Positions 17,260-24,804 of a DNA stretch of 28,419 bases are shown here, piece by piece (positions within the stretch are counted from its first letter, which is position 1; each line of letters opens with the position of its first letter). The DNA lies in the IMG/VR virus record IMGVR_UViG_3300021959_005167, positions 1 through 28,419 of that record; one strand, given 5' to 3'. The notes under the pieces were generated by a model, which did no database searches, was not told the DNA's origin, and was given only the letters and a program-made list of their open reading frames with translations. The position numbers and the translations under genes are program-made. Origin of the DNA: a virus.

Positions 17260-17910
17260 ATGTGGTTAACAATTTCAATATTAATAGGCATAGTGTGGTC
17301 TCAAATTATTTCACACTTTGGTGCTAGCATACTATTACATAGACATTATTGTCATAACCAATTCAAAGTACCAGTATGGTTTGAAAGAGTTGGTTTAGCA
17401 ATGTTAATGATAGCATGTATTAGAACACCAATCGGGTGGATTGCGAGTCACCGTATGCACCATGCACACTCTGACGGTCCAAATGACCCACACGCAGCTA
17501 AACATGTAGGTTTCTGGAAAGTATTATTGACTACATGGAATATCGAGAAAATACCTATGAAATACGCTAGAGATTTATATAAAAATCCTAATCTAGTATT
17601 TTGTCATAAACATTGGTTGAAAATACTAATAGGTGTAAATGTTGTTAGTTACATTATTTGTCCATATTTTTGGGTGGCCTTTTGTGCCGTACCATTTGTT
17701 TTTGCAAAAATAGGATTTGGACTATTGAATACAGTCGGACATAAAACACCAGGTGGCGCTAATGTACCTTGGTTAAATATGTTTATTGCAGGTGAAGGCT
17801 ATCATAAAAATCATCACGAAAACTTTAAACGAATTAGATTGCATAAGTTTGATACAGGTGGTTGGTTAGCGGAGAAATTATTTTATGACAAACAAAGAAA
17901 AAATACTTAA
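17260..17910 (+). CDS. Membrane fatty-acid desaturase
   Basis: Integral-membrane non-haem di-iron desaturase, which introduces a double bond into an acyl chain. All three histidine boxes are present: HRHYCH (27-32), HRMHH (64-68) and HKNHH (182-186), with the accessory TVGHK histidine at 161. Hydrophobic segments lie at about residues 1-25, 43-63 and 122-155. It is 216 residues, shorter than delta-9 acyl-CoA/acyl-lipid desaturases (about 300), but the core is intact. It would act in the host inner membrane and need an electron donor such as ferredoxin or a flavoprotein, none of which is obviously fused to it. It sits between glycosyltransferases and a PLP enzyme. Fatty-acid desaturases have been seen in other marine phages. 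It overlaps the next gene by 26 bases. Confidence 0.88.
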   Translation: MWLTISILIGIVWSQIISHFGASILLHRHYCHNQFKVPVWFERVGLAMLMIACIRTPIGWIASHRMHHAHSDGPNDPHAAKHVGFWKVLLTTWNIEKIPMKYARDLYKNPNLVFCHKHWLKILIGVNVVSYIICPYFWVAFCAVPFVFAKIGFGLLNTVGHKTPGGANVPWLNMFIAGEGYHKNHHENFKRIRLHKFDTGGWLAEKLFYDKQRKNT

Positions 17911-18670
17911 ACAATCATTAGCTATTAGAACATTTCCTATTATTGAAGTTCAAATTGTTTGTGATAATTTCAAGTATGATGATTATACAGAGGTAAAACC
18001 ATTTCACTCAGATATTACTGAATGGTTGAAACCTATCATAGACTTATCAGATTTTAAATACTTATATCCAGCTAACGGTGTTACTGAGGGTATCAACTAT
18101 TGGTACATGCAAGAAAATAGAAAAATAATTAGACATAAAGATGATTATGTATGGTTACCTGAAAGTGAAACTGGTGAAGTGTTGTATATGTCAAATCCAT
18201 CATCAGCCGATGGCAATTTAAAAGATATACCTACTAATATACCTGTTGTATTAGATATTGCACACATAGGTTCGTGTAGTTCAGATATAAAAATTAAAGT
18301 GCCTGATAATGTCGAAAAGGTATTTTTCTCATTAAGTAAATGTTTTGGTATGAGAAATTATCGTATAGGATATTATTGGTCAAGGACACCAGATTCACAA
18401 TTAGAAAGATTAATTGGGTCTGCTAAGTATTATAATTATCACTCAATGCAACTAGGTGAAGAGATAATTAGAAAAGTATTACCAACACATGTTAGTACAA
18501 GACTAAAAAAATATCAAGAAAAAATATGTCAGGATTTAAACTTTACACCGTCTGATAGTGTGTGGTTAGCTACAACAAAAGATAGTGATTATGATAAGTT
18601 TAAAAAGGGTGATGTAAATAGAATTAGTTTATGTGATTTAATAAAGGAAGAATATGATACAACCTCATAA
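17885..18670 (+). CDS. Short PLP-dependent aminotransferase-like protein (fold type I)
   Basis: A 261-residue protein with the landmarks of class I/II aminotransferases in order. YPANGVTEG (61-69) stands at the phosphate-loop position, NPSSADG (104-110) is like the NPxNPTG motif, and VVLDIAH (121-127) has D124 where the pyridine-nitrogen Asp sits. SLSKCFGMRNYRIGY (149-163) has K152 as the expected Schiff-base lysine and R160 as the phosphate ligand. NRISLCDLI near the C-terminus is at the place of the substrate-carboxylate Arg. The family norm is 350-400 residues, so this is a reduced version, chiefly missing N-terminal and C-terminal small-domain sequence. A GGAG site precedes the ATG inside the desaturase gene. 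It may transaminate a keto-sugar or amino-acid intermediate; substrate unknown. Confidence 0.72.
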   Translation: MTNKEKILKQSLAIRTFPIIEVQIVCDNFKYDDYTEVKPFHSDITEWLKPIIDLSDFKYLYPANGVTEGINYWYMQENRKIIRHKDDYVWLPESETGEVLYMSNPSSADGNLKDIPTNIPVVLDIAHIGSCSSDIKIKVPDNVEKVFFSLSKCFGMRNYRIGYYWSRTPDSQLERLIGSAKYYNYHSMQLGEEIIRKVLPTHVSTRLKKYQEKICQDLNFTPSDSVWLATTKDSDYDKFKKGDVNRISLCDLIKEEYDTTS

Positions 18671-19463
18671 GACAATTCAAGACATTAGAGGTCTTGATGA
18701 CGGACATATAAGACAATTAGCAAGAGATATACACCAAGACGGTGTAGCTGTAATCTATAATCAAAATCTAAAAGAAAGTGATTATATTTATTTTATGAAA
18801 AGATTTGGTGAATGTGAATCACCTGATTTGTTTATGAATCCAAAAGAACATCCAGAAATCTTTTTAGTCACAGGTAAAAAAGTTGACGGTAAGAAAATTG
18901 GTATGTTTGGTGATACAGAGTTAGGTTGGCATTCAAATGGTAATTCAAGACATTTGATTGATAAGATATTAATTGGATTGTATTGTGTTAAAGAAGACAT
19001 TAATACCACATTAAGTGTATGTAATACTTCTAAACCTTTTTATGATATGTCTAAAGATGAACAAGAGTATTATCGTTCTATTACAATCAGATTAAAATTT
19101 AAAAACAATACAATATATGACTTAGAAGAGGGTGACCCAGAGTTAGAATTTATGAGTAAAAATAAAGGTAGTATTCGTAAGTTGGTAGATGTACACCCAC
19201 ATAACATGTCAGAATATTTTTACTTTCCATACCACTTTATTTGTAAAGCATGGGAAGGCAAAAAACAAATTGACCATGAAGAGTTAATCAGTAAATTAAA
19301 ACCAAAGATATTTAAATCACAGTATCAATATCACCACATATTTAAAGAGGGTGATTTACTTCTCATGGACCAATTTACAAGTTTACACCGTAGAACACCT
19401 GTTATGGATAACAATCGTTTACTATGGCGAATAGCATCGGATTTTAACAATGTTTACAAGTAA
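18654..19463 (+). CDS. TauD/TfdA-like Fe(II)/2OG oxygenase, copy 1 (HxN variant)
   Basis: A 269-residue protein of the TauD/TfdA clavaminate-synthase-like group, which couples 2-oxoglutarate decarboxylation to hydroxylation or other C-H chemistry. The N-terminal part (HIRQLARDIHQDGVAVIY, then FGECESP) matches the TauD opening. The proximal metal motif is WHSNG: H93 is present, but the usual Asp two residues on is Asn (N95). The distal His is H245 (MDQFTSLHRR), and the 2OG-binding Arg is R255 or R259 (RLLWRI). An AAGGAAG site precedes the ATG, and the gene overlaps the PLP gene by 17 bases. A second copy with the same HxN lies at 21470-22351. The fold is clear; whether the altered ligand changes the chemistry is open. 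Confidence 0.82.
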   Translation: MIQPHKTIQDIRGLDDGHIRQLARDIHQDGVAVIYNQNLKESDYIYFMKRFGECESPDLFMNPKEHPEIFLVTGKKVDGKKIGMFGDTELGWHSNGNSRHLIDKILIGLYCVKEDINTTLSVCNTSKPFYDMSKDEQEYYRSITIRLKFKNNTIYDLEEGDPELEFMSKNKGSIRKLVDVHPHNMSEYFYFPYHFICKAWEGKKQIDHEELISKLKPKIFKSQYQYHHIFKEGDLLLMDQFTSLHRRTPVMDNNRLLWRIASDFNNVYK

Positions 19464-20058
19464 AGAAGTACCTTGGCCAAAGATAGGCACCATGACCGGT
19501 GAAATACCTATGAAAAGAAGATATGCATTAAGAGATATGTCTTATCTTGACACACTAGAGGCAAGGCCTATTTTTGAAAAACAAGCCGATATTATCATTA
19601 AAAACAATTACAAAGGTATTGTTGATATAGGTTGCAGGCATGGACCTGTAAATGATTTTCTACATGAAAAGTCTTATAAAGATTATCAGTATTATGGTTT
19701 TGACACCTCACCTGAACCTATTGAATATGCACAAAAACGGTGGCCAAACTATCAATACGAAGTTAGAGATTGGGCAACATTAAAAGATGTTAACTTCAAA
19801 GTAGATTGTATAATTTTTAGTGGTGTTTTATTGTATGAAAAAGACCATTATAAAATGTTCACAAACATAATGAAATTTTATGATTGCAAAAATGCGATTA
19901 TACAAGAGCCATATCACGAACAAACATATTATGAAGAAAAATTAAAATTAAAATCAATCACAAATGATATGCAACAATATAATTTTAAAGAAAAGACTAT
20001 TGTAGAGGCAGAAATATTTTGTGGTAAAAGATTGGTAGGTGAAGTATCATATGAATAA
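19450..20058 (+). CDS. Class I SAM-dependent methyltransferase-like protein
   Basis: A 202-residue protein with a Rossmann SAM-binding core. Motif I is VDIGCRHG (58-65). The acidic residue of the next strand is in YYGFDTSPEPIEYAQKRW, a good motif II, and IIFSGVLLY provides the post-II strand with the following hydrophobic turn. The first ~45 residues form a separate lead-in with an Arg-rich patch (MKRRYALRDM). It lies between the first TauD-like gene (14-base overlap) and the first flavin reductase-like gene (8-base overlap, ATGAATAA), so it is probably part of the same pathway. Acceptor unknown. Confidence 0.78.
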   Translation: MFTSKEVPWPKIGTMTGEIPMKRRYALRDMSYLDTLEARPIFEKQADIIIKNNYKGIVDIGCRHGPVNDFLHEKSYKDYQYYGFDTSPEPIEYAQKRWPNYQYEVRDWATLKDVNFKVDCIIFSGVLLYEKDHYKMFTNIMKFYDCKNAIIQEPYHEQTYYEEKLKLKSITNDMQQYNFKEKTIVEAEIFCGKRLVGEVSYE

Positions 20059-20689
20059 GATTGTAGCAGTAAATTTTAGTAATGCTTCTAACTCTATGCA
20101 AGGTAGAGGTTTAAAACTTTTAGATAAATTTATTCCATTTTACAAAGTTATTAATTTAAGAGATTTTTGTATACCTGTATTAGATAGTAACATGGCTGAT
20201 GGTAATGTACCTGATAGTGTAATAGAGTTTGACAAGGCATTAATTGACGCAGACGCTTATGTTTTTTGTGTTGCTGAATTCATGGGTGGATATTGTGGAC
20301 AATTTAAGAATGCTATGGATTGGTTAGTTGTAAAAACAAACTATGATAAAGATTTAAATATACCTTATAGTATCAGTCATAAACCAATGTTTAGTGTTAC
20401 ATTTTCACCTAGTAATAAAAATGGTGGTAGACATGCAAATATGATGAAAGACTTATTAAAAAATTTTCAAGTTGTAAACCACGGCCATATTGTATTTAAT
20501 CATGGTTGGGAAAAATGTGTTCCAGGCAACTATGAATGGGTAAAAGAAGACGCTGAAAATATGAATAAAGTATTATCAGAACCTTATGAAAAGAAAAACA
20601 AAATTACTGAACATACGGATGTAAGAACAATATGTAAATGGATTCATTTGTATGAAGAGTGGGATAAAAAATGGCAAGATATAGAATAG
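20051..20689 (+). CDS. NAD(P)H-dependent FMN reductase-like flavoprotein, copy 1
   Basis: A 212-residue flavodoxin-fold protein of the NADPH-dependent FMN reductase group. The N-terminal strand and phosphate loop (IVAVNFSNASNS) are followed by the family signature DADAYVFCVAEF, then GQFKNAMDWLVV (residues 67-94), and by KPMFSVTFSPSNK with a Gly/His segment. I chose ATG 20051, which gives the 8-base ATGAATAA overlap; a GTG at 20039 is less likely. Members reduce free FMN or use bound FMN to reduce substrates such as azo compounds or quinones. It could supply reduced flavin or electrons to a partner enzyme in the island. A paralogue is at 22341-22967. Confidence 0.8.
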   Translation: MNKIVAVNFSNASNSMQGRGLKLLDKFIPFYKVINLRDFCIPVLDSNMADGNVPDSVIEFDKALIDADAYVFCVAEFMGGYCGQFKNAMDWLVVKTNYDKDLNIPYSISHKPMFSVTFSPSNKNGGRHANMMKDLLKNFQVVNHGHIVFNHGWEKCVPGNYEWVKEDAENMNKVLSEPYEKKNKITEHTDVRTICKWIHLYEEWDKKWQDIE

Positions 20690-21486
20690 TAAAGAATATA
20701 GATGAAAAATTGCCTGGTGATGATATACAAAAATATATTGACAGAGAAAATCCAGAAAATCCTGAACATACTAAGGTAAATTATAATAATCATTATAATG
20801 GTTATAAAGGTGTTGTATGGACACCATTAGATGTACCTTATGTAAATTTAGATTTAGATTTGATGTGGAAAAGATGGACAAGTATTAATGATAAAAAACA
20901 TGTATGGTTTGACAAAGACAAATCTGATATTAATAGTTCAAGACATAGTACATATATTAATCACGACTACAGAGCATTAATGTTATTTACGAATGGTGCA
21001 TATTATGGAGATGTTAAAGGTGAGTGGTGTGACTTTGTACATGATGAGTTTCCAGATGTAGTAAAATTTATTGATTCAATGCCCTATGATAATGTAAGGT
21101 GGTTGGCATTTGTGGGTAGAGATACACACGGTGTTGGTCCCCATTATGATGAATACGATAAGGCAAGAGAAGATTTAAAATACCAAGAACCTAGTCAAGT
21201 TAGAGTTAGGTGGAGTAAAGTTACTGATTGGGAAAAAGAACATTTATATTTTACAAAAGACCATGCTCAAACAAGAATATATCCTATGTTGCCACCAGAA
21301 ACAAATGCTATGGCATATGACGGTACAGTACATGAACATGGAGCGGACGCAGGTTACCACCCTACAAAAAGAATTCAATTAATGCCAATGGGTACTTTAA
21401 ATATTCCTAAATGGCATGATTTGTTAGAACGAAGTATAGAAAAATATAAGGATTATGTAATAACAAAAGATGATTTTACAAAATAA
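20671..21486 (+). CDS. Fe(II)/2OG oxygenase-like (cupin/AspH-type fold)
   Basis: A 271-residue protein whose second half looks like a double-stranded beta-helix oxygenase. Proximal ligands are H158 and D160 in GVGPHYDEYD. A distal His is H221 or H223 (GTVHEHG), with R234 (TKRIQLMP) at the 2OG-binding place. The first ~100 residues are rich in Trp, Tyr and Asp and not recognised. It overlaps the upstream FMN reductase-like gene by 19 bases and the downstream TauD-like gene by 17. Substrate unknown. It is not close in sequence to the TauD-like pair, so it is an independent member of the superfamily. A non-enzymatic cupin is the main alternative. Confidence 0.62.
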   Translation: MARYRIVKNIDEKLPGDDIQKYIDRENPENPEHTKVNYNNHYNGYKGVVWTPLDVPYVNLDLDLMWKRWTSINDKKHVWFDKDKSDINSSRHSTYINHDYRALMLFTNGAYYGDVKGEWCDFVHDEFPDVVKFIDSMPYDNVRWLAFVGRDTHGVGPHYDEYDKAREDLKYQEPSQVRVRWSKVTDWEKEHLYFTKDHAQTRIYPMLPPETNAMAYDGTVHEHGADAGYHPTKRIQLMPMGTLNIPKWHDLLERSIEKYKDYVITKDDFTK

Positions 21487-22351
21487 AAAATTAGAATCAA
21501 TAGACCCTATTGACGCAAATAAAATGGTTGCTGAGCATGGTTATTTGGTGATTGAAAATAGTGGTGCAAGTCCTGAAGAATTTGCAGAATGGAATCTTGC
21601 ATTTGGTTATCATATAAGTCCTGATATTTGGTGTACCGATAAGAAACATAGTGAATACTTTTGGCGTGTAACAAATAAAAAGATAGACGGAGAAAATCAA
21701 GGTCTATTTGCAGATGATGAATTGGATTGGCACAGTAATTTGGTACCTCATGCTGATGCTCAAGAAGTTATAGGTTTGTATGGTAAAACAATAACATATG
21801 ATACCGAAACATGGATATGTACTAGTATTCCTTATATGAAAAAATTAAGTGCAAAAACTAAAGAGTTATATAAAAGTTTATACACTAAATTAAATCATTC
21901 GGGTGGTATTCCTATAAATCAACCATGGAAACCTGATTGGGATAAAAAATATACTGATACAGTTTTAAACGGTATAAAACAAAATAGAAATAAAAGTAGA
22001 GCTGATTTAGTTGATAAAAGATTTAAAGAGTGGCGAGGTGTATTAGATAAACATAGACTAGTACCAAATCATCCTTTAGGTATTGAGGGTATATTTTTTC
22101 AACCTTATGAAATTACAGAATTTGTCGGTTTGTTAAACTTTTCTCACAAAGAATTATATAATGAAATATATAAAGACTTTATAACTGACAAGTACACTTA
22201 TAAACATAAATGGAAACCTGGTGATATTTTATTAATGGACCAGTTAACAACCATTCATAGACGGCCTACGATAGCAAAAGACCAAACTAGAGAATTATTG
22301 AGGTCAGCATGTTGGTATAAAAATAGGAATCATTTTGAATATGTCTTGTAA
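21470..22351 (+). CDS. TauD/TfdA-like Fe(II)/2OG oxygenase, copy 2 (HxN variant)
   Basis: A 293-residue paralogue of the protein at 18654-19463. Conserved stretches include FGYHISPDIW (against FGECESPDLF in copy 1), VTNKKIDGENQGLFADDEL, and the metal motif WHSN with H88 and N90, again Asn instead of Asp. The distal His is H263 (MDQLTTIHRR), and R278 (LLRSACW) is the likely 2OG ligand. A middle insertion of about 25 residues relative to copy 1 is rich in Lys and Arg. It overlaps both neighbours (17 and 11 bases). Like copy 1 it is followed by an FMN reductase-like gene, which suggests duplication of the pair. Confidence 0.82.
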   Translation: MILQNKKLESIDPIDANKMVAEHGYLVIENSGASPEEFAEWNLAFGYHISPDIWCTDKKHSEYFWRVTNKKIDGENQGLFADDELDWHSNLVPHADAQEVIGLYGKTITYDTETWICTSIPYMKKLSAKTKELYKSLYTKLNHSGGIPINQPWKPDWDKKYTDTVLNGIKQNRNKSRADLVDKRFKEWRGVLDKHRLVPNHPLGIEGIFFQPYEITEFVGLLNFSHKELYNEIYKDFITDKYTYKHKWKPGDILLMDQLTTIHRRPTIAKDQTRELLRSACWYKNRNHFEYVL

Positions 22352-22967
22352 AATTTCAGCATTTAGTTTTAGTAATAACTTAGATAGTATGAATAGTAAA
22401 GGTCTTCTAATGATGGATGACCATATTAAATTTCATGTATGTAAATCTATGTGTGATTATAATATGAAACTGATTGATACAAATGATGTTGATGGTAAAG
22501 TTGATGATGGTATAAATCAATTTGATAAAGATTTGCATGACACAGATGTTTTTGTTTTTGCTGTTCCTGAACACACAGGCCATTATTCAGCAGTTTTTAA
22601 AAATGCGTTAGATTGGTTAGTTGTAAAATCTAACATGAATAATAATCTAGGAACATCATACGGATTTTCACATAAACCTATAATACTAATTACATTTACA
22701 CCATCAAAAAAGGCTGGTAATAGACACTTTGACATGACTAAACACTTATTAGAAAAAATGGGTGGTAATGTTGTAAAGAGCTTTGTAAAAAATGATTGTT
22801 GGGATAATCTGTATCGAGAAAACATGAGTTTCATAAGTGAAGAATGTAAATATATTAATGAATTCAAAAAAGATTTGGTGACCATTGAAAAACATGAATC
22901 AAAACAATGGAAAAATAAAGATGATATGATAAGTTCATATAATAATTGGAAAGATAAATGGAAGTAA
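22341..22967 (+). CDS. NAD(P)H-dependent FMN reductase-like flavoprotein, copy 2
   Basis: A 208-residue paralogue of the protein at 20051-20689, sharing ISAFSFSNN at the phosphate loop, DTDVFVFAVPEHTG, then FKNALDWLVVKSN (residues 86-98), and KPIILITFTPSKKAGNRHFD. The second loop has PEHTG where classic members have PEYN. A TTG at 22335 would add two residues; the ATG at 22341 is preferred. The tail (about 40 residues) is Lys- and Trp-rich, as in copy 1 (YNNWKDKW against YEEWDKKW), which supports recent common ancestry. It overlaps the next gene by 10 bases. Confidence 0.8.
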   Translation: MSCKISAFSFSNNLDSMNSKGLLMMDDHIKFHVCKSMCDYNMKLIDTNDVDGKVDDGINQFDKDLHDTDVFVFAVPEHTGHYSAVFKNALDWLVVKSNMNNNLGTSYGFSHKPIILITFTPSKKAGNRHFDMTKHLLEKMGGNVVKSFVKNDCWDNLYRENMSFISEECKYINEFKKDLVTIEKHESKQWKNKDDMISSYNNWKDKWK

Positions 22968-23539
22968 AAAGATATTCAGAAAACCCTAATGAGTATTGGC
23001 CATTGATTGAAAAGTTTAGACAACAATCATTTAAAGAGGGTAATAATAGTATCGGTTATGATAAGTATGACCCCGATAATAAAGACATAGAAACATGGAT
23101 GTGTTTTAAAGATAATAAATTAATATCAATATCAGCTGCTGAAAAATCTCATTATACAAATGACCCTAATATTGCAGTAAGAGTATGTCGTTATCATATA
23201 CTAAAGAAATATAGATTTAGTCATTGTGGTTTGATTATGGGAGAACATCAAATCAAGTGGTCAAGAGATAAAGGATTTAAGATATTATATATTACACATG
23301 ACATAAAAAACAAAGCCATAAATAACCTTTATCAAAGAAGAAAACAAATGACAGATAAGGCATTTAAAGAACATATAAATGGTGAGTGGTACACAAAATT
23401 ACAAGTAGAGAAGAATTTTTTATTTAAGACTGGTGATATGTTGCAATATGTTTATAGCATAAGACTACAAGAGAATTATGATTGGCAACCTAAATCAGAT
23501 TATATAATTGAGAGGAAACATGATGGACAAATTATCTAA
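22958..23539 (+). CDS. GNAT-like N-acetyltransferase (tentative)
   Basis: A 193-residue protein with the layout of GCN5-related acyltransferases. A beta-rich N-terminal half (TWMCFKDNKLISISAAEK) leads to a strand/loop RVCRYHILKKYRFSHCGL, a helix EHQIKWSRDKGFK and a strand ILYITHD (110-115), then KNKAINNLYQRR, the usual C-terminal pattern of residue number and neighbour helices. The acetyl-CoA loop (R/QxxGxG/A) is not clearly present; HCGLIMG at 89-95 is the nearest place, so the assignment is tentative. It may acylate an amino group, such as one placed by the aminotransferase-like enzyme; that link is speculative. Confidence 0.5.
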   Translation: MEVKRYSENPNEYWPLIEKFRQQSFKEGNNSIGYDKYDPDNKDIETWMCFKDNKLISISAAEKSHYTNDPNIAVRVCRYHILKKYRFSHCGLIMGEHQIKWSRDKGFKILYITHDIKNKAINNLYQRRKQMTDKAFKEHINGEWYTKLQVEKNFLFKTGDMLQYVYSIRLQENYDWQPKSDYIIERKHDGQII

Positions 23540-24137
23540 ACACAGTTTACCTACTGTAAAAGAATTAAATCTTAATATAGATTTAGATAAGTTAAGAAAA
23601 GCTACAGATGAGTTGGCTGAAAAGTTTACAGATGTGAGGTCTGCTAATCCTATGTTATGTATGAATCATGAGGAATTAGTTAAAGATGTTTATGATAACT
23701 TTGAACAAATCAACTTAACTACACCTAGTGAGATATTACCTCACACCACTAGTATTAAAGAAAGATTGAAAAGAAGAGAAGAACATTTATATAATGTACC
23801 TACAGATGATTATAAAGGTAGTTATTTTGAGGAGATTGTTACACAATGTAAATCACCAGCAAGTAGAATTAGAATTACAAAATTAGCACCAGGTAAAATG
23901 ATACCATGGCATGTTGATTATGATGTATCATATGGTGTAAGAGTAATTGTTCCTATCTATGGTGACAATAATGTTATTAACCTATTTAAAAGAAATAATA
24001 AAATAGAAGCTTACAATCTTAAAAACGGAGTTGCCAATTTCTTGAATATAGGTTATACTCACGGTGTCGTGTCTATGAGTAAAAAGGCTAGGATAGCTTT
24101 AATGTTTACTTTAGATGGCACTAAAGATATTCTGTAA
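23520..24137 (+). CDS. Aspartyl/asparaginyl beta-hydroxylase-like 2OG oxygenase
   Basis: A 205-residue protein with a compact AspH-type jelly roll. RIRITKLAPGKMIPWHVDYD contains the proximal ligands H131 and D133. VRVIVPI follows, then FLNIGYTHGVVSMS with the distal H181 and RIALMF with R191 at the 2OG-binding position. All expected residues are present, so it is the most complete of this subtype here. The first ~90 residues are helical and charged. An AGAGGA site precedes adjacent ATGs at 23520 and 23523; either could be used. It overlaps the GNAT-like gene by 20 bases. It ends the plus-strand chain and overlaps the convergent minus-strand gene by 17 bases. Confidence 0.8.
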   Translation: MMDKLSKHSLPTVKELNLNIDLDKLRKATDELAEKFTDVRSANPMLCMNHEELVKDVYDNFEQINLTTPSEILPHTTSIKERLKRREEHLYNVPTDDYKGSYFEEIVTQCKSPASRIRITKLAPGKMIPWHVDYDVSYGVRVIVPIYGDNNVINLFKRNNKIEAYNLKNGVANFLNIGYTHGVVSMSKKARIALMFTLDGTKDIL

Positions 24138-24804
24138 ATATACTCAACCCTAATTTTTTACCTTTAAAGTTACTTCCACAATGCAATCTTACACAATCAA
24201 AAACAATTGCATTACCAGGTCGCCATGCGTGAGCGGAGTTAAAACTTAAACCTTTCAACCATTTATCTTCTAAATGAGTTAGATACTTTTCTTTCATTAT
24301 AGTATCAAATGGTATATTTGATTTGCCTACAACATTTTCATAATCATATACAATAGTGTTGTAAAAGGTTTCTATATTTTCTTCACCGTTAAAAAACTTA
24401 CTAGGTCCGTCAAGATATACTTGGTCAAAAAAACACAAATATGGTTCTTCTTTTGTGTCATACTCTAAGGGTATATTAAAGGCTTTATATGTTAGTGGTA
24501 AACTATGTTTATCGTCATTGTGTATGATATGTGGTTGTTTTACTTCAAAAAACATACCAGACATTACTTTACTATTAGGATAAAATTTAGATATTTTATC
24601 TATAATTTTGTTTAGTGTTGGCGAGTCATAATGTTTTATATCAGAGGTTATAGGTCCTGTATTTTTGTAAACTTTATTAATATTACCATAGTATTCCATA
24701 CTTAATGTTTCTATATCTTCTTTTGATATAAAATTTTCTATATAGTATGTTTCTTCTAAATTTGATAATATGAAATCTTTATGTTCTTGCGACCTAGTGG
24801 GCAT
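24121..24804 (-). CDS. 2OG-Fe(II) oxygenase-like protein, minus strand
   Basis: A 227-residue protein in the prolyl-hydroxylase/PhyH-like style. FFEVKQPHIIHNDDKH has H95 and D97 as proximal ligands, and AFNIPLEY follows. The terminal block HAWRPGNAIVFDCVRLHCGS has the distal H208, followed by GKKLGLSIFTEYL. Position K217 stands where an Arg normally binds 2-oxoglutarate. I chose the ATG at 24804, which overlaps the upstream minus-strand gene by 11 bases; a TTG at 24819 is an alternative. Substrate unknown. The N-terminal ~80 residues are helical and charged. Confidence 0.75.
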   Translation of the reverse strand: MPTRSQEHKDFILSNLEETYYIENFISKEDIETLSMEYYGNINKVYKNTGPITSDIKHYDSPTLNKIIDKISKFYPNSKVMSGMFFEVKQPHIIHNDDKHSLPLTYKAFNIPLEYDTKEEPYLCFFDQVYLDGPSKFFNGEENIETFYNTIVYDYENVVGKSNIPFDTIMKEKYLTHLEDKWLKGLSFNSAHAWRPGNAIVFDCVRLHCGSNFKGKKLGLSIFTEYL

